NCBI GenBank assembly: GCA_023138835.1 | Contig: JAGLOP010000001.1 | Span: forward strand, 216,368 to 280,367 | DNA: 64,000 nucleotides | Direction of reading: 5' to 3' | Origin: Arcobacteraceae bacterium | GTDB taxonomy: Bacteria > Campylobacterota > Campylobacteria > Campylobacterales > Arcobacteraceae | Part shown: positions 33,327-43,558 of the stretch, piece after piece | Numbering within the stretch: position 1 is the first letter of the stretch | Layout: every line of letters begins with the position of its first letter | Notes under the pieces: model-generated | Database searches by the model: none | What the model was told of the DNA's origin: nothing | What the model saw: only the letters and a program-made list of their open reading frames with translations | Position numbers and translations under genes: made by a program

Positions 33327-33596
33327 ATGAAACAATTTTTTACAACAATTTTATTAGTATTTATTATTATAACCGGTGCAGATGCCAACGATAAAACCGT
33401 ACTAGAAAGAGGTGAAAGATATGGGGATTTAACTTATGATTATTTTTACGGTAAAAACAGCAAGGTTTCATTGGAGGTAAAATTAGTTATAGCACAAGAT
33501 TATCAAACATCACCAAAAGTTTTAGAGATATTAACTCATGATAAGAATTTTGCTGTTTGGTTGTTGGCAAGAGATAATTTAAGCAGGTCAATTTAA
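33327..33596 (+). CDS. Small exported protein with an LRV/HEAT-like unit
   Basis: 89 residues: signal peptide (about 1-20, ending ADAN), then a short domain with VKLVIAQDYQTSPKVLEILT and the following DKNFAVWLLARDNL, which resembles one leucine-rich-variant (LRV) repeat. AAAAGGA precedes the ATG. It lies 60 bp before the sensor kinase and reads the same way, so it may be a periplasmic partner of its sensor domain (inference). No family name. Confidence 0.68.
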   Translation: MKQFFTTILLVFIIITGADANDKTVLERGERYGDLTYDYFYGKNSKVSLEVKLVIAQDYQTSPKVLEILTHDKNFAVWLLARDNLSRSI

Positions 33597-33656
33597 TATT
33601 GAGTATTATTAGTTAAGTTTATAAATGTTTTAAGGAAATAAACAATATAATTATGA

Positions 33657-36143
33657 ATGAAAAATAAGTTATTCATTAGTTTTATAATTGGTGTTGTGTT
33701 TTTGGCGTTGCCTTATTATATATATCAAAGCAATTTAGATGAAAAAATCATCAAACAACTATCACTCCAAAAAGCAAAATATCAATTTGAAGAGAAAGAT
33801 GTCTTATTAACAGCTTTTATCAATAAATTTGCCAAAACTTTAATCGGGGTAAAAGAAAATAAAAACTTTATTCAATTTCTAAATAATAAAAAAGATGATA
33901 CAGACATAAATGAACTTTTCTTATCTATTATTAAAAGCTTTCCCGGTGTTGTTCAATTTAGATATATAGACAATAACGGTGATGAAATAATAAGAGTAGA
34001 TAAAAATATAGATAAATACTCTTATATTATACCCAAGCAAAAACTACAAAATAAAAAAAACAGATATTATTTCAATGATATTATAAATACTCAAAATAAT
34101 AAAATATGGTACTCAAAACTAGACTTAAATATAGAGCATGGTAAAATTGTAAAACCAATACAACCTACATTAAGAGTTGGAACTGTGATTATCTCTGATA
34201 ATATAAAAAGAGGTATTTTAATTATAAATATTGATATGACTTTCTTTTTAAATAAATTATTACAATCACATAACTTCAATATCTATTTAATCGATAACCA
34301 AGGCAATTTCTTAATGCATAAAGACTCAAAATATTCTTGGAGTAAATATTTAAATATAAATATAAATGTTTTTAAAAATTTTAAAAATTTTAAAACTGAA
34401 ATGTTTAACTCAAAAGAGACTTTTGCACAAGATTATTTTATCTCAAAAACTGCATTTGAAAATGATGATCATTTAATGATAATCATTGAACCTGTAAAAT
34501 CTTCAATAATCGAGGATATAAAACAACGAACAAAAACTCGTATATACTGGATACTCTCTGCACTGTTAATTATAATCTCTATCGGCTATATATTATTTAA
34601 TAGAAGGCATGTAAAGTTGGTTGAACGATATAGTAACAAACTTCTAATAGAAAAACAAAATATTCAAAATATATTGAATTCACAAAAATCAATTGTAATC
34701 TTATCTAACGGAACTGCTGTTTATGAATGTAATAAACGATTTTTAGAATTCTTTGGATATGAAACTTTAGATCAATTTACAGTAAAACATGATTGTATAT
34801 GTGATTTTTTTGAACAAGATGAACAACATCAATATATGCAAAAAACTGTTGAAGATACAACCTGGGCAGAATATGTTCTATCACATCAAGATAAAATACA
34901 CAAAGTAAAGATGACAGGCACTGATAATAAAAAATATATTTTTCAAGTTTATGCTTCAATCTATAAATCAACTGATGATAAAATAAAATTTGTTATTACT
35001 TTTAGTGATATAACACAAATTGAAAGTTTAAATGATGATTTAAATGAAAAAACAAAAGAGCAAAATATTTTATTATCACTTTTTGACAAAGGTGAATCTG
35101 TATTATTCAAATGGAACAACGATGAAAAATGGAGTGTTGATTATGTCTCTACAAGTGTTAAAAGGCTTTTAGGATATCAAATTGATGATTTTTACGATCA
35201 TCATATAACTTATTCATCTTGTATCCATCCAGATGATCTGGAGAGTGTAATAAGCGAAGTTACTAAAGCCGGCAATGATAATGCTGATTTTTTCAAACAT
35301 CACCCTTATAGAATCATAACAAAAGACAATCAAATAAAATGGGTAATAGATTATACAATTATAGTACGAAACAAACATAATGTAATTACTCATTATGTTG
35401 GCTATATCAATGATATTACAGAAGAAAAAGAGCAAGAAAAAAGATTATTTGAGCAGGAAAAGATGACTCAAATGCGTGAAATGATAGGAAATATTGCACA
35501 TCAATGGAGACAGCCTCTTAGTGTGATTAGTACAGTTGCATCAGGAATACAATTAAAGCATGAACTTGGTATTTTAGATAATGACGATATGTCATCAAAT
35601 ATGGATATGATTGTAACTAACACAGACTTCCTTTCTAAAACAATAGATACTTTTAGTGACTTTATTAAAGAGAAAAGAGAATTTAAAGAAGTGATTTTAC
35701 AAGAGCAAATTGACAATACATTAAAAATATTATCTTCTGCGTTAGTTAATAATCATATAAAACTTATAAATAATATTCAGAGTGAAAATAATATTAAAAT
35801 AACTATGACTACAGGTGAATTATCTCAAGTACTGATTAATATATTAGATAATGCAAAAGATATTTTAATAGAAAAAGGTACAAAAGATAGATGGATTAAA
35901 TTAGAACTTGAACAAAAAGACAATAAAGCCATAATCTCCATAGAAGATAATGCAGGGGGAATACCAGAAGATATTTTACCTAAGATTTTTGACCCATATT
36001 TTACTACCAAACACCAAAGTCAAGGGACGGGACTTGGTCTTCATATGTGTCAAACTATCATAAGAGATAGTTTAAAAGGGGAATTATATGCTAAAAATAC
36101 AGCCAATGGTGCTAAATTTATTATAGAGCTGCCGTTAACTTAA
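33657..36143 (+). CDS. Membrane sensor histidine kinase with Cache and two PAS domains
   Basis: 828 residues. TM1 (about 5-23), a periplasmic dCache-type domain (about 30-285), TM2 (about 292-312), PAS 1 (about 335-455), PAS 2 (about 475-590), phosphoacceptor His in GNIAHQWRQPLSV (near 615), and HATPase (NAKDIL, DNAGGIPEDI, TGLGLHM). The IAHQWRQPL variant is common in Campylobacterota kinases. No response regulator lies nearby. The 3' end overlaps the next, convergent kinase gene by 23 bp. Ligand unknown. Confidence 0.92.
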   Translation: MKNKLFISFIIGVVFLALPYYIYQSNLDEKIIKQLSLQKAKYQFEEKDVLLTAFINKFAKTLIGVKENKNFIQFLNNKKDDTDINELFLSIIKSFPGVVQFRYIDNNGDEIIRVDKNIDKYSYIIPKQKLQNKKNRYYFNDIINTQNNKIWYSKLDLNIEHGKIVKPIQPTLRVGTVIISDNIKRGILIINIDMTFFLNKLLQSHNFNIYLIDNQGNFLMHKDSKYSWSKYLNININVFKNFKNFKTEMFNSKETFAQDYFISKTAFENDDHLMIIIEPVKSSIIEDIKQRTKTRIYWILSALLIIISIGYILFNRRHVKLVERYSNKLLIEKQNIQNILNSQKSIVILSNGTAVYECNKRFLEFFGYETLDQFTVKHDCICDFFEQDEQHQYMQKTVEDTTWAEYVLSHQDKIHKVKMTGTDNKKYIFQVYASIYKSTDDKIKFVITFSDITQIESLNDDLNEKTKEQNILLSLFDKGESVLFKWNNDEKWSVDYVSTSVKRLLGYQIDDFYDHHITYSSCIHPDDLESVISEVTKAGNDNADFFKHHPYRIITKDNQIKWVIDYTIIVRNKHNVITHYVGYINDITEEKEQEKRLFEQEKMTQMREMIGNIAHQWRQPLSVISTVASGIQLKHELGILDNDDMSSNMDMIVTNTDFLSKTIDTFSDFIKEKREFKEVILQEQIDNTLKILSSALVNNHIKLINNIQSENNIKITMTTGELSQVLINILDNAKDILIEKGTKDRWIKLELEQKDNKAIISIEDNAGGIPEDILPKIFDPYFTTKHQSQGTGLGLHMCQTIIRDSLKGELYAKNTANGAKFIIELPLT

Positions 36144-37440
36144 TAGTAACCATAACTCCAGCTTCACACCTTCCATCGGAATTTGATTTTGTAAAATTTT
36201 CAATAAAAATTCTACCTTGCATATTATTTTCAATAATCTCTTTTACCATGTACAGACCTATACCTGTCCCTTGAGTTTGGTGTTTGGTAGTAAAATATGG
36301 TTCAAATACTTTATCTAAAATATCTTCGGGTATTCCACCGCCATTATCCTTTATAATAACTTTTATATAGTTTTTATCACAAGAGATATCTATTGTAATA
36401 TCTCCTTGTGAAATATTATTTTGAACTATCGCATCTTTTGAATTATTTAATATCACAAGTATAGCTTGTGAAAATTCATTTTTATATCCATTTATAATAC
36501 AATCACTATCACAATTTATCAATATATTTATATTATGAACTTTAAATGCTCCACCTAAAAAATTTAAAGTCTCTTCAATAGTTTCTTTTATATTAAAATC
36601 TACCTTTTCTTTATTTGGTGCAAAAAAGTTTCTAAAATCATCTATAGTATGGCTCATATTTTGTATTATAGTGTTTGTTCTTTCAACATATCTTTCAATA
36701 AATTCATTATTCAGTAAATTATTTTCATATTTTATCTGAAGACTCATAACTGATGTCCCTATCACATTTAAAGGTTGTCTCCATTGATGAGCTATATTTC
36801 CTATCATCTCTCCCATAGATGCCATTTTGGACTGTTGAGTAAGAATATTGTCTTTTTGTCTAATATTTTTTATTTGTAATTTTACTTTTTCTTCTAAATT
36901 TTTAGAGTAATTATCTTTTATTAAGGCTGCAACAAATGAATTTGCGATTATTTGCAAAGTCTCTTTTTCTAGAATATTCCATATTCGCTCATGAGTACAA
37001 TCATCAAGTCCAATAAATCCCCAACATTCATCTTCATAAAATATAGGCATTATAAGGGTAGATTTGATATCTTGAGGTTCTAAAATATCTCTTTCAACTT
37101 TTGGAAAATCTTTGATTAATCCCTCTATTGGTTTGTTTGAAGACAATGTCTTTTTCCATCTTTTAAAAGAGTTCTCGCTGTACAGCGCATTTTGAAACTT
37201 AGAATTATTTAATTGGGCAGATATATTCTCTTTTGTAAATTCAAATCTTTGAGAACAAACTAAATTATCGGCTACTAAATGCTTTTCAAAAATATAAACT
37301 CTATCTGCATGTAAAATATCAATCATCTCTTTTAACATATACTCAACGCTACTATTAAAATCTTTATTTGAAATAAACTCTCTTTGAATATTTATTATTG
37401 TTTGGAGTGTATCTCTATTATGTTGTATGTTAATTTTCAT
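36121..37440 (-). CDS. Cytoplasmic GAF-domain histidine kinase
   Basis: 439 residues, no membrane helix. The N-terminal GAF domain (about 20-180) is followed by a coiled coil, His in GNIAHQWRQPLNV (near 218) and HATPase motifs (NNSKDAI, DNGGGIPEDI, TGIGLYMV). It shares the kinase core with the convergent neighbour, with long near-identical stretches (IPEDIL-x-K-x-F-[DE]-PYFTTKHQ), so the two probably arose by duplication of the core. No adjacent response regulator. Confidence 0.9.
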   Translation of the reverse strand: MKINIQHNRDTLQTIINIQREFISNKDFNSSVEYMLKEMIDILHADRVYIFEKHLVADNLVCSQRFEFTKENISAQLNNSKFQNALYSENSFKRWKKTLSSNKPIEGLIKDFPKVERDILEPQDIKSTLIMPIFYEDECWGFIGLDDCTHERIWNILEKETLQIIANSFVAALIKDNYSKNLEEKVKLQIKNIRQKDNILTQQSKMASMGEMIGNIAHQWRQPLNVIGTSVMSLQIKYENNLLNNEFIERYVERTNTIIQNMSHTIDDFRNFFAPNKEKVDFNIKETIEETLNFLGGAFKVHNINILINCDSDCIINGYKNEFSQAILVILNNSKDAIVQNNISQGDITIDISCDKNYIKVIIKDNGGGIPEDILDKVFEPYFTTKHQTQGTGIGLYMVKEIIENNMQGRIFIENFTKSNSDGRCEAGVMVTIKLTAAL

Positions 37441-37482
37441 AATCTAATTGTAAGATATGATTGTTGCATAATTGTTATATTT

Positions 37483-38628
37483 CTAGTTTCTTGAATAAAA
37501 TATTAATGAAGTAACAATCGTAACAACTCCAACAAAAATTCCAACTACTATAAAAAAATGCTCAATACCAAAAGAATTAACAATTGGATGAAAAATTATA
37601 GGGGAAAAGAACTGCCCTAAAAATAGTGAACTTGTAAGATAAGCAGAGGAATGTATTCTTTTTGTATGATGTGAACGATTTAGCATCCATGCAGTCATAT
37701 TTGTCATCAAAATACCACCGCCAAAACCCATAATAGGTGCAGTTAAAAAGAAAAAATGTACATCTTTAACTAAACCAATAGCGATAAAACCAATAGAAAT
37801 TATACCCATACCAATTAAATATATTTTAACAAATGAAAATCTGAGTTTTAGTTTTCTAAATGTTATAGCACCAATTGCATTTGATATAAAAGCAGTAGCT
37901 ATAATACTTCCTGTCATAGTACCGCTTGCACCAAAATGATTTATGATTAAAAAAGGTATTTGGGTTGGTAAAATATAAAAAACAAGCATCAAAATAAAAG
38001 CCAAAATATAAATAATAAATAGATTTGAATTTAAATTTTCATCATCTTCATCAATATCATGCATTATCACTTTTTCATCTAAAAACTTATAAACCAAGGG
38101 GGCAAGTAAAAAGCCAATAAGATAAATAGAAAAAGAATATCTCCAATTTATATCAGATAATATTCCCCCGCCTACTACAAAAGCCACTCCGCCCAAAGAT
38201 ACAAAAGCACCTTGAAGTCCCATAAATTTATGCCGGGCATCACCTCTAAAATAATCACCAACCAAAGAGGTTGAAACGATCATTAAAATTGCAATTGCAA
38301 TTCCAAGTAAAAATCTAGAATATAACAATAAATTTATAGTCGCTAAATACAAACCGGAACTACCGGCAACAGCAAATAAAAACAAAGCGATTAAAGCAGA
38401 CCTCTTTCTTCCTATTTTATATACAAAATGTCCTAAAAATGGAGCTAAAAAAGCTATAGCCAACGATGGCACGGTTATCATCAATCTTGCTAAAAACTCA
38501 ATATTTTGTTCATCAACAAAATAATCTTTTAGATGCGGCAATGCTGTAATAATAGCAATATTTGACATCATAGTTGTCATAGCTATTAAAAGCATTGTTA
38601 ATTTTGTAAAATTAGATATTTTTTTCAA
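37483..38628 (-). CDS. MFS transporter
   Basis: 381 residues, about 12 transmembrane helices, with the family loop motif GHFVYKIGRKRSAL between helices 2 and 3. Start is TTG at 38628 with a poor ribosome site; an ATG at codon 12 is an alternative. It follows the 44-residue peptide by 7 bp and is the last gene of the TetR-MFP-RND operon, so it probably exports a toxic compound. Substrate unknown. Confidence 0.85.
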   Translation of the reverse strand: MKKISNFTKLTMLLIAMTTMMSNIAIITALPHLKDYFVDEQNIEFLARLMITVPSLAIAFLAPFLGHFVYKIGRKRSALIALFLFAVAGSSGLYLATINLLLYSRFLLGIAIAILMIVSTSLVGDYFRGDARHKFMGLQGAFVSLGGVAFVVGGGILSDINWRYSFSIYLIGFLLAPLVYKFLDEKVIMHDIDEDDENLNSNLFIIYILAFILMLVFYILPTQIPFLIINHFGASGTMTGSIIATAFISNAIGAITFRKLKLRFSFVKIYLIGMGIISIGFIAIGLVKDVHFFFLTAPIMGFGGGILMTNMTAWMLNRSHHTKRIHSSAYLTSSLFLGQFFSPIIFHPIVNSFGIEHFFIVVGIFVGVVTIVTSLIFYSRN

Positions 38629-38635
38629 TTATTTA

Positions 38636-38770
38636 TCAATTCTCAAAAACTCTTTGAAGTGTCGAGATACCCTCTAACATTTTATTTTCTACTATTTCAT
38701 CTCTCTTTAATTCTCCACCTAAAAGATTTATAGCTGTAATTATTGACAATACTATTATTTTATTCTTCAT
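38636..38770 (-). CDS. 44-residue exported peptide between RND and MFS genes
   Basis: The frame starts at ATG 38770 (or 38773), overlapping the RND gene's end by 11 bp, and stops at 38636. The N-terminus MKNKIIVLSIITAINLLGG looks like a signal peptide; the remaining 24 residues are charged. The place and signal resemble the beginning of an outer-membrane TolC-type gene, so it may be a remnant of one, or a genuine small secreted protein. Confidence 0.5.
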   Translation of the reverse strand: MKNKIIVLSIITAINLLGGELKRDEIVENKMLEGISTLQRVFEN

Positions 38771-41700
38771 CATTTTTTGCCCCTATTTTTCTTTTGGTTG
38801 ATTCTTGCAATTTAATAAAAAACATTAAAAGTGCCGGTGTAACAAAAATCGTAAATATAGTTGAAAATGCCAAACCGCCGGTTATTACAGAACCCAGACC
38901 TCTATAAAATTCACTTCCTGGACCTGGAACTAAAACCAAAGGCAACATCCCAAAAACAGAAGTTAATGAACTCATATAAATTGGTCTTATTCTTGTTTTT
39001 GTAGCTTCAATTACCGCCTCTTTATGTTCCATACCTTCATTTCTTATATAGTTCAAACTTTGATGAACAATTAAAATTGCATTATTTACAACAATACCGA
39101 CTAAAATAATAAATCCAAGCATAGTAAGTACGTCCAAAGGTTGTGCTGCAACAAATCTATTTGTAAGTTCTAAACCTATAAATCCACCTGCTGTTGCTAA
39201 TGGCACTGTAAATAAAATAACTATTGGGTACAAAAAGTTTCCAAATAAAGCAGCCATAAGCAGATATATAATTACTAAAGCTAAAACAAAATTCATACTT
39301 AACATCTCTATAGTTTGAGATAATTTATCAGCCGTTCCAGAAATGCCGATCTCTACAGAATCAGAGATCATACCTTTTGCTTTCATACCGCTTAGCATAC
39401 CGTCTATAGTTTTCATAGCTTCATCAATAGTCATCCCAAATGGTGGAGTCACTTGCAAGGTTATAGTTCTCTTTCCATCCAAGTGTCTAATCTCAGAAAT
39501 CCCGGCAGTATTTTCATAACTTGCAAGTGAAGATACAGATACAACCGAGGAATTTGGCAAAGCCAATTGTGCAGACATAACATCTTGCGGAGTTTGTATA
39601 ACATCATCAGAAGCTTTTAAAATTAAATCTATTTTCTTTTTACCCTCTTGCTCAAAATTACCAACTTTTCTACCACTCATTAAAACATCAATCCCAACAC
39701 CAAAATCAAAGGAATTCATCCCCACAGCTTTAAGTGCATCTTGATTTGGTTTTATTCTCACTTCTGGATATATCAATTCTATTGACGGCACAGGTCGCAC
39801 TTGTGAACCTTTAATAGCTCCCATAGTTGCTCCAAAAAGTTGTCCACCGACATTTGCAATATCTTCAATCTTTTCACCGCTAATATCTATATCTACACTA
39901 TTTCCTTTTCCAACATCATCTTCAAATATTCCTGACTGAATTGATACTCCAAAAATAGACGGCATTGAATTTATTATTGGTCTGAACATTGGGATAAGTT
40001 CTTTGGCTCTTGATTCATGCATAGAGGTACCGCCAAACAAATTAAAATCACCAAATGAAACATAAAAGGCTCTGTTTAATCCGGGTATCCCATCAACATC
40101 TTTATTTATATGCGGTTCAATTTTTTTCATTAAATATGAACCCATATCATATCTCTCTTTATAAGAAAGTCCCGGAGGAGTGATTAAAATATTAAAAATC
40201 AGATTTTTATTTCCTTGTGGTAAATAATCAAGTTTGGGAAATAAAACATAAATAATACCAATTGATAAAATAGCTAGAGATACAATAGTGGCAATTTTTG
40301 TAAATATATTTTTTAAAGAAAGTTTTACAAAATACATTATAAAATCAACTATCTTATTCCCAAAAGCAGCTATTGCACTTGCATCTTTTGGCTCTTTTTT
40401 TGAAGTGCCTGCAAGTTTTTTCCAAAGCATTGGAATTACTGCAATTGAAATAAATAAAGAAAAAGTAACAGCAGAAGTTACAGCTATTGCAATATCTTTA
40501 AACAGTTGTCCAGCTTCATCTTGTAAAAATACGATTGGTAAAAATACAGCAATAGTAGTTAATGCACTTGCAATTAAAGCACCCCAAACTTCACTGGCAC
40601 CTAGATATGCAGCTTCGGAAATACTCATCCCCTCTTTTCTATGCCTGTCAATATTTTCTAATACAACAATAGCAGAATCTACAAGCATACCAACAGCAAA
40701 AGATATACCGGCTAATGAGATTGTATTTAAACTTCGCCCAGTCCAATCCAAAATCACAAAAGTACCAATAATAGAAATCGGAATTGCAACTGAAATTACA
40801 GCTGTCGGAGAAACCGATCTTAAAAATATAATCAACATCATAATTGCCAAAAAAGCACCAATCATAATATTTTTTTGTACCAAATCAACAGAACCTACGA
40901 TATAAGGTCTTTGATCATAAATCCAATGAATTTTTAAACCTTTTTGTTTTAAAATTCCATTATTTAATTGATTTACAACTTTTTCAACATCGTTTGTAAG
41001 TTTTACAATATTTACAGATGAGCTTGGTTGAACACCTAAAAAAATTCCATCTTTACCCAAATACATAGCAACTGAATTAGCTGTTGCATAACCAAAATCA
41101 ACTTTTGCAATATCTCCTACAGTAACTCTTTGTTCTCGATTTGAGATTAAAATCACATCTTCAATATCTTTTGTAGTTGTAAACTTATGTACAGTTCTTA
41201 TTCGATATGCTCTTCTTCCCAGATTTAATACTCCAGCTGCTACATCAACATTTTCAGTTTGTAAAGTTTGCATCACTTGATTGATGGTTAATCCATAAGA
41301 AGCTAATTTGGTTGTATCAAAAACAATCTCCATCTGCTCTTTTCGTCCACCCATATTCATAGTTCCGGAAACTCCATCAACTCTTTTAATTGCCGGTTTT
41401 ATCTCATCGTCAAAAAATGTTTTATACTCATCAATATGTCTATCGTTGCCGTCTAAAGTTTGAAGCATCATCCATACAACCGGATTTGTAGTTGCTGTTT
41501 CGATTATTGGTTCCTCTACATCATCGGGATAATCATTAACTTCGTTTAGTTTATTTGAAACATCCTGTAAAGCTGCTCTTAAATCTGTACCTAATTTAAA
41601 AGTCAATGTTAATTCTGAAAAATTATCTTTTGATGAAGATTCATATTTTAACAGATTATTTAAGGACTTCAATACATCTTCTTGTTCTTCAATAATCTCA

Positions 41701-41882
41701 CTCTCTATCTCATAAGGAGTAGCTCCCGGCCAAAAAGTTGTAACTTTAATCTCTGGTTTTGTAACAGAGGGGGTCAACTGATATGGCAACTTATCTAATG
41801 ATAAAAAACCAAACATCACAACAATTAATACAGAAACTATTATTGTAACCGGATTTTTAATAGAAAATTTAATTAAGTCCAT
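38760..41882 (-). CDS. RND-family efflux permease
   Basis: 1040 residues, the usual AcrB/MexB-class size, with 12 helices and two large periplasmic loops. Landmarks: MDLIKFSIKNPVTIIVSVLIV at the N-terminus, SISLAGISFAVGMLVDSAIVVLENIDRH in helix 4 region (proton relay Asp), and GFIILVGIVVNNAILIV in the second half. It exports compounds with proton antiport through the adjacent membrane-fusion protein. It lies 8 bp after the MFP gene. No outer-membrane channel gene is in the operon. Confidence 0.94.
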   Translation of the reverse strand: MDLIKFSIKNPVTIIVSVLIVVMFGFLSLDKLPYQLTPSVTKPEIKVTTFWPGATPYEIESEIIEEQEDVLKSLNNLLKYESSSKDNFSELTLTFKLGTDLRAALQDVSNKLNEVNDYPDDVEEPIIETATTNPVVWMMLQTLDGNDRHIDEYKTFFDDEIKPAIKRVDGVSGTMNMGGRKEQMEIVFDTTKLASYGLTINQVMQTLQTENVDVAAGVLNLGRRAYRIRTVHKFTTTKDIEDVILISNREQRVTVGDIAKVDFGYATANSVAMYLGKDGIFLGVQPSSSVNIVKLTNDVEKVVNQLNNGILKQKGLKIHWIYDQRPYIVGSVDLVQKNIMIGAFLAIMMLIIFLRSVSPTAVISVAIPISIIGTFVILDWTGRSLNTISLAGISFAVGMLVDSAIVVLENIDRHRKEGMSISEAAYLGASEVWGALIASALTTIAVFLPIVFLQDEAGQLFKDIAIAVTSAVTFSLFISIAVIPMLWKKLAGTSKKEPKDASAIAAFGNKIVDFIMYFVKLSLKNIFTKIATIVSLAILSIGIIYVLFPKLDYLPQGNKNLIFNILITPPGLSYKERYDMGSYLMKKIEPHINKDVDGIPGLNRAFYVSFGDFNLFGGTSMHESRAKELIPMFRPIINSMPSIFGVSIQSGIFEDDVGKGNSVDIDISGEKIEDIANVGGQLFGATMGAIKGSQVRPVPSIELIYPEVRIKPNQDALKAVGMNSFDFGVGIDVLMSGRKVGNFEQEGKKKIDLILKASDDVIQTPQDVMSAQLALPNSSVVSVSSLASYENTAGISEIRHLDGKRTITLQVTPPFGMTIDEAMKTIDGMLSGMKAKGMISDSVEIGISGTADKLSQTIEMLSMNFVLALVIIYLLMAALFGNFLYPIVILFTVPLATAGGFIGLELTNRFVAAQPLDVLTMLGFIILVGIVVNNAILIVHQSLNYIRNEGMEHKEAVIEATKTRIRPIYMSSLTSVFGMLPLVLVPGPGSEFYRGLGSVITGGLAFSTIFTIFVTPALLMFFIKLQESTKRKIGAKNDEE

Positions 41883-41890
41883 AATTTATC

Positions 41891-42931
41891 CTACTTATTT
41901 ATTATCTTAACCGGTGAGTTTGGAAAGATTCTCTCATTTCCTTTTATCACAATATCCATACCCTCTTTTAAACCTTTTGCAAAAACCGCAACAACTTTAC
42001 CTTTGTATCCTATAATTTGTGCAGGTATCATTATCGCCATTGATTTATCATTTACTATAAATACTACATCTTGTCCAAATCTTTTTATAACAGCATCTCT
42101 TGGAACAATTAAAGTTTCTACTTTTTTATTTCTCGGAAGTTTTATTTTTGCCTCCATCCCATCATATAAAAAATAGTTATCTACTGTTGCTTTAAATTTA
42201 ACAGGAAAAGTTCGAGTTAATTTATCACCTTTGGCAATTGATGCGTAAAGTTTAGAATTTATTTTCTTCACACCCAAATCTATCTCATAATTTTCTTTTT
42301 TGTTTAATTTATAGATATATGAAGTCGGTAAATTAAAAATCAAATCTATGTTGTTGGCATCGACTAAAGTTGCTACTGTGTTTCCAGAATTAAGCCACTG
42401 ACTTATCTCGGTATTTTTTTCAATAATAATCCCGCTAAATGGTGCTTTTATCACTTTTTTTGTTTTTTGAATCAATAGTTCATCCAAACTTGCTTTTGCA
42501 AAATTTAAATTTTGTTTTGCAGAATTTACTTTGAAAAAACTATCATCATAAATTTTTTGAGAGATTGATTTTTTAGAGATTAATCCCTTGTATCTATCAT
42601 AATCTTTTGAAGCATTTTCCAAAGTAATCTTTGCTATTTCAAATAAAGCTTTTGCAGATTTTATTTGTGAATCTAATATATCGGAATCAATTTTCACTAA
42701 AATATCGCCTTTTTTTACCTTATCTCCTGCCTCAAAATTTATCTTTATTACTGCACCGCTGCTTTGTGAAGCTATTTTGGAATTTTTTGAGAACTTAACA
42801 GTTCCTATAAATTCTTCAAGCGGATTTACGGTACCTTTTTTAACAGTAGTAGTATTTACCAGCGAAACCTGTCCGCCCATAGCAAAACTTATTAAAGCAA
42901 CGCTAATTAAAATTAAAATCTTTTTCATCAT
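41891..42931 (-). CDS. RND periplasmic membrane-fusion protein (HlyD/AcrA type)
   Basis: 346 residues with signal peptide (about 1-18). The biotinyl-lipoyl-like halves are visible as GAVIKINFEAGDKVKKGDILVKIDSDI and the later APFSGIIIEKNTEISQWLNSG, with an alpha-helical hairpin between (about 90-160), then beta-barrel regions. It joins the inner-membrane pump to an outer channel. Its start overlaps the TetR stop by four bases (ATGA). Confidence 0.92.
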   Translation of the reverse strand: MMKKILILISVALISFAMGGQVSLVNTTTVKKGTVNPLEEFIGTVKFSKNSKIASQSSGAVIKINFEAGDKVKKGDILVKIDSDILDSQIKSAKALFEIAKITLENASKDYDRYKGLISKKSISQKIYDDSFFKVNSAKQNLNFAKASLDELLIQKTKKVIKAPFSGIIIEKNTEISQWLNSGNTVATLVDANNIDLIFNLPTSYIYKLNKKENYEIDLGVKKINSKLYASIAKGDKLTRTFPVKFKATVDNYFLYDGMEAKIKLPRNKKVETLIVPRDAVIKRFGQDVVFIVNDKSMAIMIPAQIIGYKGKVVAVFAKGLKEGMDIVIKGNERIFPNSPVKIINK

Positions 42932-43524
42932 TTTTTCACCTCTATTAACTCAAACAAAGCATCAATATAATCATCAATCTCTTTTCGAACATCAGCAATT
43001 GAAGTAGTTACCGAACTGGCGATAAATATCCCGTCACCCAACACAAATAATCCCTTTGCAAGTTTTAAAGCAATAGGTTTTATTTCACCTTTTTTTATCC
43101 CGTTTTTGATAATATCTTCCAGCCAACTGTAATAATTTTCAAAACATTCAGTATGATGTTCAATCATAGCAGCTTCTGGAGTAACCAAAGAGATAGATAC
43201 AAACTCTTTATAAAGTTGTCTTAATTCTACATCCTCACTATTGTAAAAAAAATGAAAAAATATTTTAATTTTTTCTTTAGTTGTATCAGCTTCAAGAATC
43301 TTTTTCTCTTTAACTAAATTATGCTCATGTAACAATATATCTACAATCTCAAAAACAACATCATCTTTATTTTTAAAATAATCATAAAGTGAACCTTTAC
43401 CAATACCGGCTGCTTGAGCTATTTGAGAAATTGTTAAATCTTTTATACCATTTTGAACAAATAGATCTTTACAAGCCATCGCTATATTTTTCCTCTTTTT
43501 AACCTTGTCTACAATTATTGCCAT
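42928..43524 (-). CDS. TetR-family repressor of the efflux operon
   Basis: 198 residues. The N-terminal HTH (about 25-55: LTISQIAQAAGIGKGSLYDYF) is typical TetR; the C-terminal part is an all-helical ligand domain. First gene of the TetR-MFP-RND-peptide-MFS operon, so autoregulation is expected. A quasi-palindromic operator candidate lies 19 bp upstream of its start. Confidence 0.92.
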   Translation of the reverse strand: MAIIVDKVKKRKNIAMACKDLFVQNGIKDLTISQIAQAAGIGKGSLYDYFKNKDDVVFEIVDILLHEHNLVKEKKILEADTTKEKIKIFFHFFYNSEDVELRQLYKEFVSISLVTPEAAMIEHHTECFENYYSWLEDIIKNGIKKGEIKPIALKLAKGLFVLGDGIFIASSVTTSIADVRKEIDDYIDALFELIEVKK

Positions 43525-43543
43525 AATATATCTCCTAACTAAT

Positions 43544-43558
43544 GACCGACCATCAGTC
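43544..43558 (-). promoter_or_regulatory. Candidate TetR operator
   Basis: GACCGACCATCAGTC fits GAC-N-GA-N3-TC-N-GTC, a quasi-palindrome of the kind bound by AcrR/TetR repressors of efflux operons. It lies between the TetR start (43524) and the divergent atpE. Confidence 0.6.

Noticed and set aside
34350..34395. Repeated AT-rich TTTTTAAAAATT units within the kinase gene
   Set aside because: They encode a regular FKNFKNFK stretch and look like ordinary low-complexity coding DNA.
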